Assembly (NCBI GenBank): GCA_008360975.2
Contig: VLJF02000046.1
Location: 3,534,001 to 3,598,000, forward strand
Source of the DNA: Lichenostomus cassidix
Taxonomy: Eukaryota > Chordata > Aves > Passeriformes > Meliphagidae
Length of the DNA: 64,000 nucleotides
Reading direction: 5' to 3'
Part shown: one piece after another, positions 22,991 through 34,960 of the stretch
Position numbering within the stretch: the stretch's first letter is position 1
Layout of the letters: each line of letters starts with the position of its first letter
Position numbers and translations under genes: made by a program
Notes under the pieces: generated by a model
Databases searched by the model: none
What the model saw: only the letters and a program-made list of their open reading frames with translations
Told to the model about the DNA's origin: nothing

Positions 22991-24480
22991 ACCTGAGAGG
23001 AGTGAAGCAGACAGAGGCTTGAAGAACTGGAAGGACAATTCTGAGCTTATTCATGGAGAAATCTTCACAACGTCTGACACAGTAAGTCTCTGGCTGCAGG
23101 GATCTCCTAAAGCTGACACATGACAGCACTGATATGACTGTAAGGATGGCTCTGCTGGTGTTTCTGGTTTGGGGGAGGATGTGCTGCAGAGCGGGGCTGC
23201 CCTGGGCACCGTCAGAGGAACAGGGCAGGACAGCTCCTGCTGCCAGGGATGGCTGCAGGCTGGGAAGGTGGGGGTGCAGCCAGGGGTGCCCAGGGCTGTC
23301 CTGCAGAGCAGCTCCTGCAGCCCTGAGGGCTCTTTGCCAGGGCAGGGGATCTGCCAGCTGCCCTGAGCAGCAGAGCTCTTGTGTCCCCTGGCAGCCAGCA
23401 CAGCCCTCAGCCCGGGGGCTCGGGGCCCTCAGTCCGCTCCTGGGCCGGCAGAGCAGCACCAGAGATGAAGGGCATCTCTCCTGCCATTGCCCATTCCCTG
23501 CTGACCAGGGCCTGAGGGTGACTGTCCTGCACTGCTGCTGCCTGCGAGGGGCTGTGCAGGGCTGGGCAGGGAAAGGCTTTTCCTCAGGGCTCGGCTGTCT
23601 CTCTCCTTGCCTTGCTCAGCTGCTCCTGGCATTGCTGACAGGCTCTCTGGCAATGGCAGTTGCAGCTGCAGGGTCAGGCGCAGCCCTTGGGGCTCCTGTG
23701 CAGGGTGAGCACAGCAATGAGGTGTCCCAGCTCCCTCTGCCCTGGGCAGCTCTGGGCAGGGCAGGCTGGCAGGCTGGCAATGAAATGACTCTCCTCAAGC
23801 AGTTCCATGGCCAGGACCCTTGCTGTGTCCTCGGGGTGTCCATCCAAGCTGTGAGCTGACTTCCAGGGGACACTGGGGGACAGGAGTGTCCTTGGCCAGC
23901 AGTGGGGCTCAGACTCTGAGAAAGGCTGAGCCATTTGGCTCTGCTGTGAGTCCCTCTGCTCTCAGCTGTGTCAGGGTGATTTTCAGGGGAACACAGTGAC
24001 TGCCCCTGATCTCAGAAAGGGCAGCTGGGAACAGATGGAGCAGCAGAGCAGCTCCCCTCACCCTTCACTGAGTTACAGCCAATCCTCTTGCCTTGCACAG
24101 TTCTCTCTGTTCTCCCTGAGCACAGCAGGAAATCCTCTCAAACTGCCTTTGGCTGTCACTGTTCCTCAGCCCTGGGACAGGAGATGCTGCCAAGCTCCTC
24201 TGCCTTCGGGGCAGTTTGGTCTGACAAAGTCCAACCCAGGACTGGTCCCTGTCCCCCATTCCCATGACCACTGCTGCAGAGCAGAGCCAACTCCTCAGTG
24301 TCCATGGTCAGAGCCACTGCTTGTCACAGCAACAGGGCCAGATCCCAGCAGAGCTCCAGGCATGGGGCTGGAGGAAGAGCTGTGAGAAAAGGAAAATTGG
24401 GTGGCAGTGAGTGGGAGGGGCAGGGCTGGGAGAATGGGCTTGGACATTGCTCAGGAAAGTCTGCTCTGACTTGTCACTGT
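22991..24480. other. No recognisable gene upstream of olfactory receptor 1
   Basis: GC-rich, with a 241-codon frame at 23134-23859 (+) overlapped by several minus-strand frames. No domain was recognised. The receptor's 5' UTR exons could lie here. Confidence 0.35.
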
Positions 24481-24518
24481 CTCCTCCATGAACAGGTCCC
24501 CATGTCAAGAGGCTCAAA

Positions 24519-25436
24519 ATGTCCAACAGCAGCTCCATCAGCCACTTCCTCCTCCTGCCATTCGCAGACACACGGCAGCTGCAGCTCCTGCACTTCTGCC
24601 TCTTCCTGGGCATCTCCCTGGCTGCCCTCCTGGCCAACAGCCTCATCATCAGTGCCGTAGCCTGGAACCACCGCCTGCACACCCCCATGTTCTTCTTCCT
24701 GCTCAACCTGGCCCTCACTGACCTGGGCTCCATCTGCACCACTGTCCCCAAAGCCATGCACAATTCCCTCTGGGACACCAGGGACATCTCCTATGCAGGA
24801 TGTGCTGTGCAGTTATTTATTTTTGCAGTTTTCATTTCAGCAGAGTACTTCCTCCTCACCATCATGAGCTATGACCGCTATGTGTCCATCTGCAAACCCC
24901 TGCACTATGGGACCCTCCTGGGCAGCAGAGCTTGTGCCCACATGGCAGCAGCTGCCTGGGCCAGTGCCTTTCTCCATGCTCTGCTGCACACAGCCAATAC
25001 ATTTTCCTTGCCTCTGTGCCACGGCAATGCCCTGGGCCAGTTCTTCTGTGAAATCCCACAGATCCTCAAGCTCTCCTGCTCACACTCCAAACTTAGGGAA
25101 CTTGGGCTCCTTGTTCTAAGTGCTTTTCTATTTCTGGGATGTTTTGTGTTCATTGTTTTCTCCTATGTGCAGATCTTCAGGGCTGTGCTGAGGATCCCCT
25201 CTGAGCAGGGACGGCACAAAGCCTTTTCCACATGCCTCCCTCACCTGGCTGTGGTCTCCCTGTTCCTCAGCACTGCCACTTTTGCCTACCTAAAGCCTCC
25301 CTCCATCTCCTCCCCATCGCTGGATCTGGCACTGTCAGTTCTGTACTCAGTGGTGCCTCCAGTACTGAACCCTCTTATCTACAGCCTGAGGAACAAGGAG
25401 CTCAAAGCTGCAGTGTGGAGACTGATGAGTGGATGA
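24519..25436 (+). CDS. Olfactory receptor, family 14-like, intact
   Basis: A 305-residue single-exon odorant GPCR of the olfactory cilia membrane, expected to signal through Golf and cAMP. The N-terminal NSSS gives a glycosylation site at residue 3. Seven hydrophobic segments are visible. Landmarks are LHTPMFFFLLNLALTDLG (TM2), the cysteine at about residue 95, YDRYVSICKPLHYG at the end of TM3, FFCEIPQ with cysteines in the second extracellular loop, KAFSTCLPHLAVVSLF leading into TM6, and NPLIYSLRN in TM7. Length and motifs are typical and no lesion is seen. The start is the first ATG after an acceptor-like 'ctcctccatgaacag' ending at about 24495, which fits the usual OR layout with the ATG near the start of the coding exon. 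AATAAA occurs at 25561-25566. The avian OR14 expansion is the likely subfamily. A convergent paralogue lies at 37209-38165. Confidence 0.95.
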   Translation: MSNSSSISHFLLLPFADTRQLQLLHFCLFLGISLAALLANSLIISAVAWNHRLHTPMFFFLLNLALTDLGSICTTVPKAMHNSLWDTRDISYAGCAVQLFIFAVFISAEYFLLTIMSYDRYVSICKPLHYGTLLGSRACAHMAAAAWASAFLHALLHTANTFSLPLCHGNALGQFFCEIPQILKLSCSHSKLRELGLLVLSAFLFLGCFVFIVFSYVQIFRAVLRIPSEQGRHKAFSTCLPHLAVVSLFLSTATFAYLKPPSISSPSLDLALSVLYSVVPPVLNPLIYSLRNKELKAAVWRLMSG

Positions 25437-25560
25437 TTTCAGAAACATTAAACTACTTGCCAATTTCTGGAAAACACTTATTAAATAAGTCATCTTTGAT
25501 AGTACTTGCTGGTTTGGTTGTGGGTTTTTTTCTTTGCTTTTTTTTTTAATAATGTCCACA

Positions 25561-25566
25561 AATAAA
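25561..25566 (+). terminator. AATAAA polyadenylation signal after olfactory receptor 1
   Basis: Canonical hexamer 125 bases after the stop codon, following a T-rich run. Likely, but not proven, to be the mRNA 3' end signal. Confidence 0.45.
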
Positions 25567-25569
25567 TGT

Positions 25570-27010
25570 CATTGTGCCATTTCTCATTTTGTTTCTCTCC
25601 ATCTGCTCTTAGACCCACAGTTTTTATAAATGTGCAGCTGTGCTCTTGGTGGCTTTAAACAAACTAAAGGATCTCCCAGCCAAGTTTTCACCAGAGATCC
25701 CCTTTGTTCCCTTCTGTGGAGCTGCAGCAGCAATGTCTGTGTGCAGAGCTGGGGCAGATCAGGGGTGGCACAGCAGCTGTGCCAAGGAGCAGCAGCACTT
25801 GGTGTTGCCAGTGCTGCTCCCGTGCCACTGCCCCGCTGCCCTGCTGGCCCTCGTGTTGCTGTAGGGCCTGAGTGCTCTCGGGGTCGCTGCCAGTGCTGGG
25901 GGTGGCAGTGCCGGGGCTGCAGCAGGGACAGGCCATGGGCACTGCTGGGGCACAGCTGACACCTCAGGGCAGGGCCTGGGGGTTCAAGGCTCCTTGCCCA
26001 GGCTCTCTCCAGAACACGCCCAGGCCAATGCTGAGCAGAGAAAACCCCCGTGAGCAGCTGCAGGGTGGCCGTGGGCAGGCTGGGGGCAAACAGCATGGCT
26101 GGGGCTCTGCAAGGTCCCTGGGGGAGCCGGGAAGGAGCAGCAGAGCAGGGGCTGATCCATCCCCACTGCGCTGGACAGCCCAGGGCAGCGTCCCAGAGCA
26201 TCCTCATGGAGCTGCCAACAACATCCCCCTTGGCAGCCCTGGCCTCTCCCCCAGCTCCCAGAGCTGCTTGATCCTTCCAGGCAGAGACACAGCAGCACTG
26301 GCTCAGGAGCCCTGTTTGCATTGCACACAGCAGGCGTGAGCACCCCATGCTGTTGGTGTGGGGAGATGAACCTGAGTGAGCACAAACACCATCAGCCCTG
26401 GGGGCCAGCAAGGGCTGGGGATGGGAGGGAAACCACTCAGCTTTGTTGTGACCTCTGAAGTCAGCCAGAAAGTTTGTTCCCATGAGCTGTGAGTTTCCTG
26501 CAGATGTTGTTGCTCAGAGCCAGGGCTGCCTGGCAGCCACCCCCAAACAGTCCTGAGCATTTCCTTTGCTTCACCTTTGCTTTCTTTCCTCTTTCCTCAT
26601 CCAAATTTCTTCCTCTTGCCCATCCCTGTCCCCTCCCCTGCAAACAGCCCATCCCTGTTTGCCCTTTCCTCTCTGGCCCCACTCCCCATTTCAGTTCCTG
26701 ACTTGGCACCATGGGAACATCCCTTGGTGAGCAGGATCATCCTACAAGTGCTTCATGAATTGTCTGCAGGGTCCTGCAGTGCCTCGTGCTGTTCCCTTGC
26801 CAGAGGCAGCACAGGCCAGGGGGCACATCTGGACTGCTGTGTGTGGCTGTGAGGCTCCCTGTTGTGGGGCAGTGAGGAGGAGCTGGAGAGGCTCTGCAGG
26901 ACTGACAGGATGGGCTTTGGGGCCTGTGGGGAGAAGCTGAGGGCCATGGGCTGCTGGACCTTCTGAAGAGGAGGCCCAGGGCTCATCCTGCAGCTCCTTC
27001 AAGGGTGCTT
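25570..27010. other. No recognisable gene
   Basis: GC-rich sequence with a 299-codon minus frame (26483-25584) of low-complexity composition, overlapped by plus frames. No family similarity was recognised. It ends at the 3' end of a CR1 element. Confidence 0.4.
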
Positions 27011-27012
27011 TC

Positions 27013-28310
27013 AGAGAATCGCAGAATCAGTGAGGTTGGAAAAGTCCTTTGAGATCATCAAGTCCAACCTGTGACCTAACATAACCTTGTCTGCCCTGAG
27101 TCTCCTCTTCTCCAGGATAAACAACCCCAGCTCCAAACTCAGCCACTCCTCACAGCACTTGTGTTCCAGACCCTTCCCCAGCCTTGTTGCCCTTCTCTGG
27201 ACACACTCCAGCCCCTCAATGTCCTTCCTAAACTGGGGGCCCAGAACTGGACACAGCACTCGAGGTGAGGCCTCACCAGTGCTGAGTACAGGGGAAGAAT
27301 CACTGCCCTGCTCCTGCTGGCCACACCATTCCTGATCCAGGCCAGCTGCCATTGGCCTCCTTGGCCACCTGGGCACACTGCTGGCTCATGTCCAGCCTGC
27401 TGTCCATCAGTGCCCCCAGGTCCCTTTCTGCCTGGCCACTGTCCAGCCACTCTGTCCCCAGCCTGTAGCACTGCAGGGGTTGTTGTAGCCAAAGTGCAGG
27501 ATCTGGCACTTGGTCTTGTTAAAACTCCCATTGTTGGATTTGGCCCCTGGATCCAGCCTGTCCAGGTCCTTCTGCAGAGCCCTCCTGCCCTCCAGCAGAT
27601 CCACACTCACACCCAGACTGGTGTCATCTGCAAATTTGCTGATGCTGGACTCAATCCCTTCATCCAGATCATCAATGAAGATGGAACAAGACTGGGCCCA
27701 ACACTGATCCCTGAGGGACACCACCTATGACTTTACACACACTTCATGTAGAACCATTCCCCAGCACTCTCTGTGCCCAGCCATCCAGCCAGTTATTAAC
27801 CCAGGGAAAGGTGAACTTGTCCAAGCTGTGGGCTGCAGCTTTTCCAGGGAATGCTGTGGGTCACAGTCTCAAAGTCTTTGCTGAAGCCCAGGTAGACACA
27901 CCCAAAGCCTTCCCTGCACCTACCAAGTGGGTCTGCTGGTCATAAAAGGAGATCAGGTTGGTCAGGCAGGACCTGCCCCTCCTAAACCCACCCTGGCTGG
28001 TCTGATCCCTCAGCCATCCTGTAGGTGCTGTGTGATGGCACTCAAGGTGATCTGTTCCATTACCTTGCCAGGCACTGAGATCAGGCTGACAGGCCTGGAG
28101 TTCCCCAGATCCTCCTTCCAGCCCTTCTTATGGATGGGGTCACACTGGCACCTCCAGCCCTCTGGGAGCTCCCTGGTGAGGCAGGACTGATGAGACATGA
28201 TGGAGAGCAGCTTGGTGAGCTCATCCACCAACTCCCTGATGTGCTCATTCTGAGCAGCAGAATTCAGCCAGGGATGACTTGCAAGATGAACCCTGAGCAT
28301 TATGTGACTG
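27013..28310 (-). mobile_element. CR1 LINE, 5'-truncated, with decayed reverse transcriptase
   Basis: Read on minus, 28120-28010 encodes WKEDLGNSRPVSLISVPGKV. At about 27634-27623 lies FADD, the catalytic pair of the reverse transcriptase, within [10 protein letters not shown]. Later pieces include [15 protein letters not shown] and [18 protein letters not shown] segments. The element ends near 27013 in the CR1 3' terminus. Frames are broken several times, so it is inactive. About 1.3 kb of a ~4.5 kb full element remains. Confidence 0.9.
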
Positions 28311-28800
28311 ACACCATTAGTATGTTTTAGCTAAAAATGATGACTGAGACACTTATGCTCTTTGACACCAAACTGGCTGCTTTGGAAACTTCCGCACAGC
28401 CTTGTGTCTTTATCTGCATGAAATATATAATTTTAAGAAATTTTTCCAACTGACATGAATAGAGGCTTGTTTTAGAAAACCTCGCCAGCCAGGGCCTGGG
28501 GTCTGGCCAAGCTCTTGCCCTGGCTGGCTGGGAAGCAAAACAGGGCTCCCCAGGGACTGCGAACTCTGGATGATGGTAAAGTATTTAGGCAATTAGCAAT
28601 ATATGTTTCTCAATCATTACATTTTCTCTTGTATAGTAATGATTAGGTGCATTACCTTGCTTATTTTTGCTTGTTGCTAAAGCCAAGCTGGTAGTTTTAT
28701 TGAATGTATCATTTTACTCCTGTGTTGCCTTAATTTTCATGGTAAAATAAGAGCATTCTTCCATTGGTGTTTATGTTCTTTAAATTGCCCCTGTCAACTG
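28311..28800. other. AT-rich stretch without recognisable features
   Basis: No gene, repeat unit or coding similarity was recognised. Confidence 0.4.
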
Positions 28801-28804
28801 GCAG

Positions 28805-29240
28805 AACACCAAGGCAGCCAGACCTATCTCTCCTGGCACCTTTCATCTGGGGGCAATCCTTGGATATACAGAATTTTGGAGGCTGATTCCCAATTTTGCC
28901 ATGGACACCCAGATGTGAAAGGACTTTTCCCATAGGAAAGAAAAGCACATGGTTCCAGTGTTTCAAAGGCAGAGGAGAGGTGTCCCCAGGAGGCCAAGCC
29001 AGCCAGGTCAGTCTGTCCTGGCAGATTTCATCTGTGAACAGTCTTTGCATACAAGGAAATTCAGAGGAGGAATCCCAATTTTGGCCATGGGCACGTGGAG
29101 GAGAAGGACAGTTCTTTCCCACAGGAAGGAAAGCACAGAGCCCCAGTGCTCCAGGGGCAGATGAGCAGCAGCCCTTGAAATGCCAAGGTTAGCTGGACCT
29201 GTCAGGTGTCCCCCAGGAGGCTAAGCCAGCCAGACCTGTT
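28805..29240 (+). repeat. ~185-bp tandem repeat, about 2.3 units
   Basis: Blocks such as 'gccagccaggtcag' / 'gcagccagacctat', 'tttcatctg', 'ccaattttg-ccatg' and 'ggaaag-aaagcaca' recur in the same order at about 28811, 28995 and 29222 (first part only). The last unit runs directly into the 38-39 bp minisatellite. Confidence 0.65.
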
Positions 29241-29249
29241 CCATGTCCC

Positions 29250-29590
29250 CTTGGTTTCATGGAGCCCCAGAGTGTCACAATGGTCTCCTTGGTTCTGTAG
29301 CATCACAATGATCCCTTGCTTCCATGAGGTCTTGCTTGTCCCAATGGCTTCTTGGTTCCACAAAGCCCTGAAGTGTCACAATGGCCCCTTGGCTCCACAT
29401 GGCCTCGCTGTGTCACAATGGCTGCTCTGTGACACTATGGGCTCCACAGTGTCACCACAGGCCTTTGGTTCCATGGAGCCCCTGAGTTTCACAATGGTCT
29501 CTTTGATTCCATGAGGCACCAGAGTGTCACAATTGCCCCTTGGCTCCACGAGGTTCTGTACTCAACAATGTTCTCCTTGGTTCTGCAGTT
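29250..29590 (+). repeat. 38-39 bp minisatellite, forward orientation
   Basis: Nine or so degenerate units of the tgtcacaatgg / ggttccatgag type. Confidence 0.8.
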
Positions 29591-29639
29591 TATCTCACCC
29601 ACATGGGAACCCTAGGAGTTGGTAGCCATATGTGTGTCT

Positions 29640-29955
29640 TTCAGAATCACTTCTTTCTTCTTTTAATTCCCTTTACCTGGAACATTTTTGGGAAACTTAA
29701 CATCTTATGTGTTTAAAGCTTTCTAGGTTAAATGGGCTAAGTTAAGGAAGTTCCTCTTGTGGTCAGTGTTTTATGTTAAACTGGCTGTTGTATTAAATCC
29801 TTTGCCAAAGTTCCTTGCTTTTCTATATTTTGCCAGTAAAATTTTGTGTCATTTTGACCTCTTGAGAATATCTAGTTGGTGTTTCTCCTGTACAGCAAAC
29901 TCGAGTAAAGGAACCTTTGGTTACTCCCAGCATTTAAGTATTCTGGGCTGTTACA
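29640..29955 (+). mobile_element. LTR-like segment
   Basis: AT-rich sequence with 'agtaaaattttgtgtc' and a 'gtttctcctgtacagcaaactcg' type R/U5-like block, ending TTACA at 29955, after which minisatellite units resume. The start is not definable and the class is unknown. Confidence 0.35.
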
Positions 29956-30060
29956 GGTCTGCAGCCTCACAATGGCCTCTTGTTTCCATGAGGCTCTGCT
30001 GTGTCACACTGGCATTTGGTTCCATGAGGATCTGGAGTGTCACACAGTTCTATGACATTT
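29956..30060 (+). repeat. Short 38-39 bp minisatellite block
   Basis: Two to three units ('ctcacaatggcc', 'tgtcacactgg', 'ttccatgag') directly after the LTR-like end. Confidence 0.7.
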
Positions 30061-30067
30061 GTCCTTC

Positions 30068-30700
30068 CTCCTCCTCACATCCCACTGCCCCACAAACAGC
30101 CCCGAGCCACCCGTGAGGGACAGGCCCTGCTGTCCCAGGGCTGGACTCAGCCCTTGGCCTTTCTGCTTCCTCAAACCAGCCCAGGGCTCTCTCAGCATTC
30201 CAGTTCCCTGCTCAGAGCCTTTGGCTCCCTGCAATCCTGGCCCCAAGGATCTGTTCTCACGAGTCCCTGGGGAGCCTTTGGCAGTCCCTGCCCTCAGTGG
30301 GGCCAGTGATGCTCCAAGGGACTTGGAGTTTTGCTTCTGACTCCTTGAGCAGCTTCTGCAACCTTCTCTCAGTGCCTGAGGGTCACAGACTCAGCCCCAA
30401 ATTCACTGTGGGGCTCATTAAAATACAGAAAGCCCTCAGGAGCTGTTTCTCTTGCTTACAATTGTCTTCAAGTCTCCAGGGCTAGTGCAGCTGGTTGGGG
30501 TCAGTTTGGTGTTTTGTTAAGGAGGAAGATTTTAAAGTGCATCTCATGAAATTTTTTAATCAAGTATTTTTTTATTTTTCAGTTCAGAGAAGAGATGACT
30601 GAAGCATTGCCCAAGTGATCTTGATGCTGAATGTCTCCTTAGGAGGTCTGGGCACGGAGAACAATGAGTCTCTTGCAGGCTGACCCTGTTGGGACAACCT
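30068..30700 (+). repeat. Diverged M-module and satellite segment
   Basis: It resembles 41000-41830 in the same orientation, and the reverse complement of 17060-17940: 'gagtccctggggagcc', 'gggactt-gagttttgcttctgact', 'ggggctcattaa', then 'gaagagatga', 'gatgctgaatgtctcct' and 'aggaggtctgg'. It is the most diverged of these copies. Confidence 0.6.
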
Positions 30701-31214
30701 GCTCCTCACCTCAACCTCACCATGGCTGACATTGCCCACCCTGCACTCACATCCCTGTTCCCTCCATCACAAACTTGTCCCCTGAGCTCTGCAGCTGGCT
30801 GTCCCAGCCCATGGCTCCATGTCCCACCTGCTCTCCTCAGGGCTCTGCCTGCACACAGCCCAGCAGAAGTTTTCCTGTTTGTAAGGAAAGAATGGAAAAG
30901 CCTGAGCAGGTTTGCTACACAACAAACCCACTCAGGAACCACATGCTCAGTACAGGCTGCCTCTGATGATGTCACCTTTCTGCAAGGGACAGTGTGACCA
31001 GAAATGATCTCTGTAAGCAGAATTCTCTGTATCTTTAAATGGAATTCTCTGAGTGTTTCAGCTGAATTCTCTGTCCCTGTCCTTTCTCTTGATCTCTGTT
31101 GCAGATGGAAGCTGCTGGTGCCATTCTCACCTTGAAACACCCTTTTGAATGCAAACAGATGTTCAGCAGGTTTGTTAAGCAGGTGTTGCTCAATGTTTGT
31201 GCAAAACTTTTGTG
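30701..31214. other. No recognisable gene
   Basis: Short overlapping frames only (144 codons on minus, 31140-30706). No family recognised. Confidence 0.35.
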
Positions 31215-33268
31215 TTCCTCATGGAATCAAGGAGATGTTTTTGACACTGAGTGGCCTCATGGAACCAAGGGGCCATTGTGACACAGTGGGGGCTCATGGA
31301 ATCAAGGAGACAATTTTGATAGTACAGAACCTCATGGAACAAGGCTCCATTGTGGCACTGTGGGGAATCATGGAATCAAGATGACCATTAGCAGGGCCTA
31401 ACAGAACCATGGAGATCATTGTGAACACTAAGAAAACTCATGTAACCATGGTAACCACTGGAACACTAGGGAACCTCATGGAACCGAGGGACCATTTCAG
31501 AACCGAGCGGGTATTTCAGAACCAAGAATACCTTTCTTGACAATATGAAAGCTCATGGAACAAAAAGTTTATTGTGACACAATGGAACCTCATGGACCTA
31601 AGGGTCCATGGTGACTCTGTAGGGCCTCATGGAGTAGAGGGTCCATTGTGACACAGCAGGGCCTAGAGGAACCAAGGAGGCATTGTGATACTGCAGATCC
31701 TTATGGAACAAAGGGTGCATTGAGACACAGTGGGGCCCTGTTGGAACCAAAGAAACCACTGCTAACAGCAGGGTAACTCACAGAACCAAGGCATCCATTG
31801 TTACACTACAAAACCTATGGAACCAAGGGGCCATTGTGACCCATGGGGGCTGCATGGAACAAATTGTCTGACAGTGTGGATCCAAGGACACCATGGTGAT
31901 ACTGTGTAGCGTTGTGGATCCAAGGGGCCATTCTGACAGTGAAGAACTTCACAGAACCCAGGGTCCATTGTGACATAGCAGAGCCTTATTGGAACAAAGG
32001 AAACATCATTGACAATACAGAAACTCATGGAACCAAAGGACCATTGTGACAGAATGGGGTCACATGGAACCAAGGAGACCAGTGACACTTAGGAAGCTCA
32101 TGGAACCAAGGGTCCATTATGACACTGATGAAACAAGGAGACCATTGTGGACACCATGGAAGCTCATGGAACCAAGGGGCTGTTGAGACACTCCAAGCCC
32201 TCGTTGAACCAAGGAGACTGTTGGGACACTGCAGAACCTCATGGCACTAAGGGTTTATTGTGACACAGTGGGGTCCCATGGAACCAATTGTCCATTGTGA
32301 CAATGCAGATTCAAGGACACCATGGTGACACTACGGAAACTCAAGGAAGCATGTGTCCATTGTGACACAGGAAGGCCTTTGTGAAACAAGGAGACCATGG
32401 TGACATAATGGAACCTCATGGAACCAAGGGTCCATTGTTACAGTCCAGAACCAAGGAGACCATTTTGACACTACAGAACCTCATGGAATCAAGGGTCCAT
32501 TGTTATACAGTGGGGCTTCAAGAAGCCACTGTGACACAGGAGGGCCACATGGAACCAATGGTCTATAGTGACAATGCAGATGCAAGGAGATCATGGTGAC
32601 TCTACCGAACCTCATGGATTTAAGGGCCCACTGTGACAGAACAAGGCCACGTGGAATTAAGGAGACCATGGGGACACTACAGAAGCTCATGGAACCAAGA
32701 AGCCATTGTGACACTGTGGTGCCTCATTGGAACAAAGAACTTTGTTGATAGTACAGAACTTCATGGAAACCATGGGGCACTGTGACCCTGCAGAGCCTCG
32801 TGGATCCAAGGAGATCACTGTGACACTGAGGAACTTTATGGAACCAAGGGGCCTTTTAGACACTACGGAACCAAGGAGACCATTGTTGATGGTGCAGACC
32901 CTCATGGAAACAAGGGGACATTGCTGTACAGGAAGGCCTCATGGAACCTCACGGAACCTCATGGAACCTCATGGAACCAAGGGGCCATTGTGACACCGAG
33001 GGGCTGCTTGTAACCAGTTGTCCCTTGCAATACTGCAGATCCAAGAGACCATGGTGACACTATGGATGTTCATGGAACCAAGGGGCTATTGTGACACACC
33101 AAGGCCTTGAGGAACCAAGGAGAGCATTGTGACCATGCAGAATCAAGGAAGCCATTTTGACAAGTACGGAACCTCATGAAACCAAGGGTCCATTCTTACA
33201 CAGCAGGGCCTCATGAAACCAAGGAGCCATTGTGAAACTGTGGGGCATAATAGAGTCAAGGACACCAT
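31215..33268 (-). repeat. Large 38-39 bp minisatellite array, reverse orientation
   Basis: About 50 degenerate units reading 'catggaaccaagg' and 'ccattgtgacac' on plus. It abuts the inside-facing end of an LTR at 33269. Open frames up to about 95 codons are repeat artefacts. Confidence 0.9.
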
Positions 33269-33734
33269 TGATACTGAAATCTGCCAGATAGAAACTTTTA
33301 ACACAGTTTTGAGTTATTTGAAAGCAGGTATTCTTCATTACCGCATCGGAGTCACTTGGGCGATCCTTCCTCCATTCAAGTGCACTGATCACACACACAG
33401 ATTACATATTGATTAGCTCTCCCACTTCCTTTATTTGACATAGTTGCACCCCTTATTACAAGTCCTTTTATGCTTCTTTGGGGTCTGTCTTGAACATCTA
33501 GTATCCTTTTTAGGTGGCCATTCCTCAACCCCCGCTTTTGAGTAAGTACAATATCATTGTTCTCAATAATTCCTGCTTTGTCAGCCTTGCAGAGCTGAGC
33601 TGGCATGCTGCTTGCATTGTGAATGACTTCTGTTTGCCTGTGTTGCATCCTTCATCTATTTCTCCAAGGCTTTGCTGTTCTGTTCCACTCTCCTTGATAA
33701 GAGTAAGTGTTGTTCTGTTCTGCTGTCCTTGTCA
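33269..33734 (-). mobile_element. Solo LTR related to the ERV-2 LTR
   Basis: The reverse complement begins TGACAAGGACAGCAG and ends TTTCAGTATCA, matching the ends of the ERV-2 LTR at 18772-19253 over about 466 bases. No polypurine tract or internal sequence flanks it. The five bases on either side (accat and cagtg) do not form a target duplication. Confidence 0.7.
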
Positions 33735-34329
33735 CAGTGCTTGCCCCGCCATGAGGTGTGTCTGCAAGCCCCCAGCCAATGGGCTTGGGATGGGCGAGTG
33801 TTCCTGAGGGAACAGGGATGGGACAGCTTGGCTGGACTGACCCAAGGGATGTTTCATTTCATGTCACATCATAATCAGCAATAAACTGAGAGAAGCAGGG
33901 GGTGGAGGGGATTAATTTCTTTTTTAAGACAATCAAAACAGCACCTACACATACGGAATCCTCTCCTGCCATAAGGTGTTAAACATTTTCCTCTGATAAG
34001 AGATTTTCTGTGGATTTGCTTTTCTTCTGTTTGTGGCCTTTGCTTTTTGTGGTTGGTTGGTTTGTGTTATTGTTTTGTTTTTGGTTTTGGGTTGTTTATG
34101 TTTTGTTTGGTTTTGGTTTTTTGGTTTTTTGTTATTCGGGGTGGGTTTGGTTTTGTTTTTTGTTGGGTATTTTTTTTTACTGGGTTAGGGTTTTTAATGG
34201 TTGGGTTTGTTTTTTTTCCCCTATTGAACTGCCTTTCTTCTGATGCATAAGTGTTTTCTCCATTTTCTTGTGGCTTGGTTGGCACCTGATAGCAAGACAG
34301 ATTTATCCAACTCACTCATCTTTGCCCAA
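33735..34329. other. Intergenic, including a T/G-rich low-complexity tract
   Basis: 34015-34230 is almost pure T and G on plus (tttgg, ggttt and long t runs). It keeps frames open on that strand by composition alone. No gene was recognised. Confidence 0.7.
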
Positions 34330-34960
34330 TTATGTTTTGCAGTCACCATTAAATAGAGGAGTTTGGTCACAGACTCCTTGCAACTTGGCAGCATTCACAA
34401 AGGAGTTGGAAGTGCATTTCATCCATTGTAAATACAATAAAAATGTTCCACAGTGGTGGTCAAGGGCTGGTCACTGAGGGATGTCACCAGGGAGTGGCTA
34501 CCAAGAGGATTCTGTACCATGGATTACATTTGACTCTCATTGTTCAGCCAAACTCCCACACACCCCATGCTTCACTCCTTCAGTGCAGCTCTCACCCATC
34601 TGGCTCTGAGGAGACCACAGCAGACCATGTCACAGGCCTGGCTGAAGTCTGGGCACACAACATCCCCTTCTTTGCCCTCCCACAGGGGTTCTTTAATCCC
34701 TGCCTTGTCCTTCAGTGCCTGGAATGGCTGCAGGAGGATTTGCCACATCCCCTTCCCTGCTGAGCCTGACCAGTCTGTGACTCTCCCAATGCCCTTCCTG
34801 CCCTGTTTGCAGATGGGTTCCATGTCTGCCCTTCCCAAGTACCCAGGACCCTCTGGGATGGCTCTGGCCTTTCCAAGGTGTTTGGGAGAGGTCTCACAAT
34901 GACCCTCCCCAGCCTTCCTGACACCCCTGACACCAAAGGCCTTTTCCATAATCCCTCAGT
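34330..34960 (-). mobile_element. CR1-like LINE fragment, diverged reverse transcriptase
   Basis: On minus, a frame at 34949-34572 contains VVCPDFSQACDM, a decayed form of the reverse transcriptase motif around the first catalytic aspartate. The segment continuing to 34330 has the order of the later RT motifs with the catalytic pair lost. It is more diverged than the copy at 27-28.3 kb and is inactive. Confidence 0.6.

Noticed and set aside
25584..26483. 299-codon minus-strand open frame downstream of olfactory receptor 1
   Set aside because: GC-rich chance frame with no family resemblance and competing frames on the other strand.
31215..33268. Many open frames of 60-119 codons with motifs like VSQWPLGSM in the minisatellite arrays
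   Set aside because: The unit is 38-39 bp and nearly stop-free, so long frames appear in several phases and on both strands. The peptides simply mirror the DNA repeat.
33269..33734. Simple solo LTR with target-site duplication
   Set aside because: The bases flanking the two ends do not match, and one flank is minisatellite, so a clean insertion cannot be claimed.
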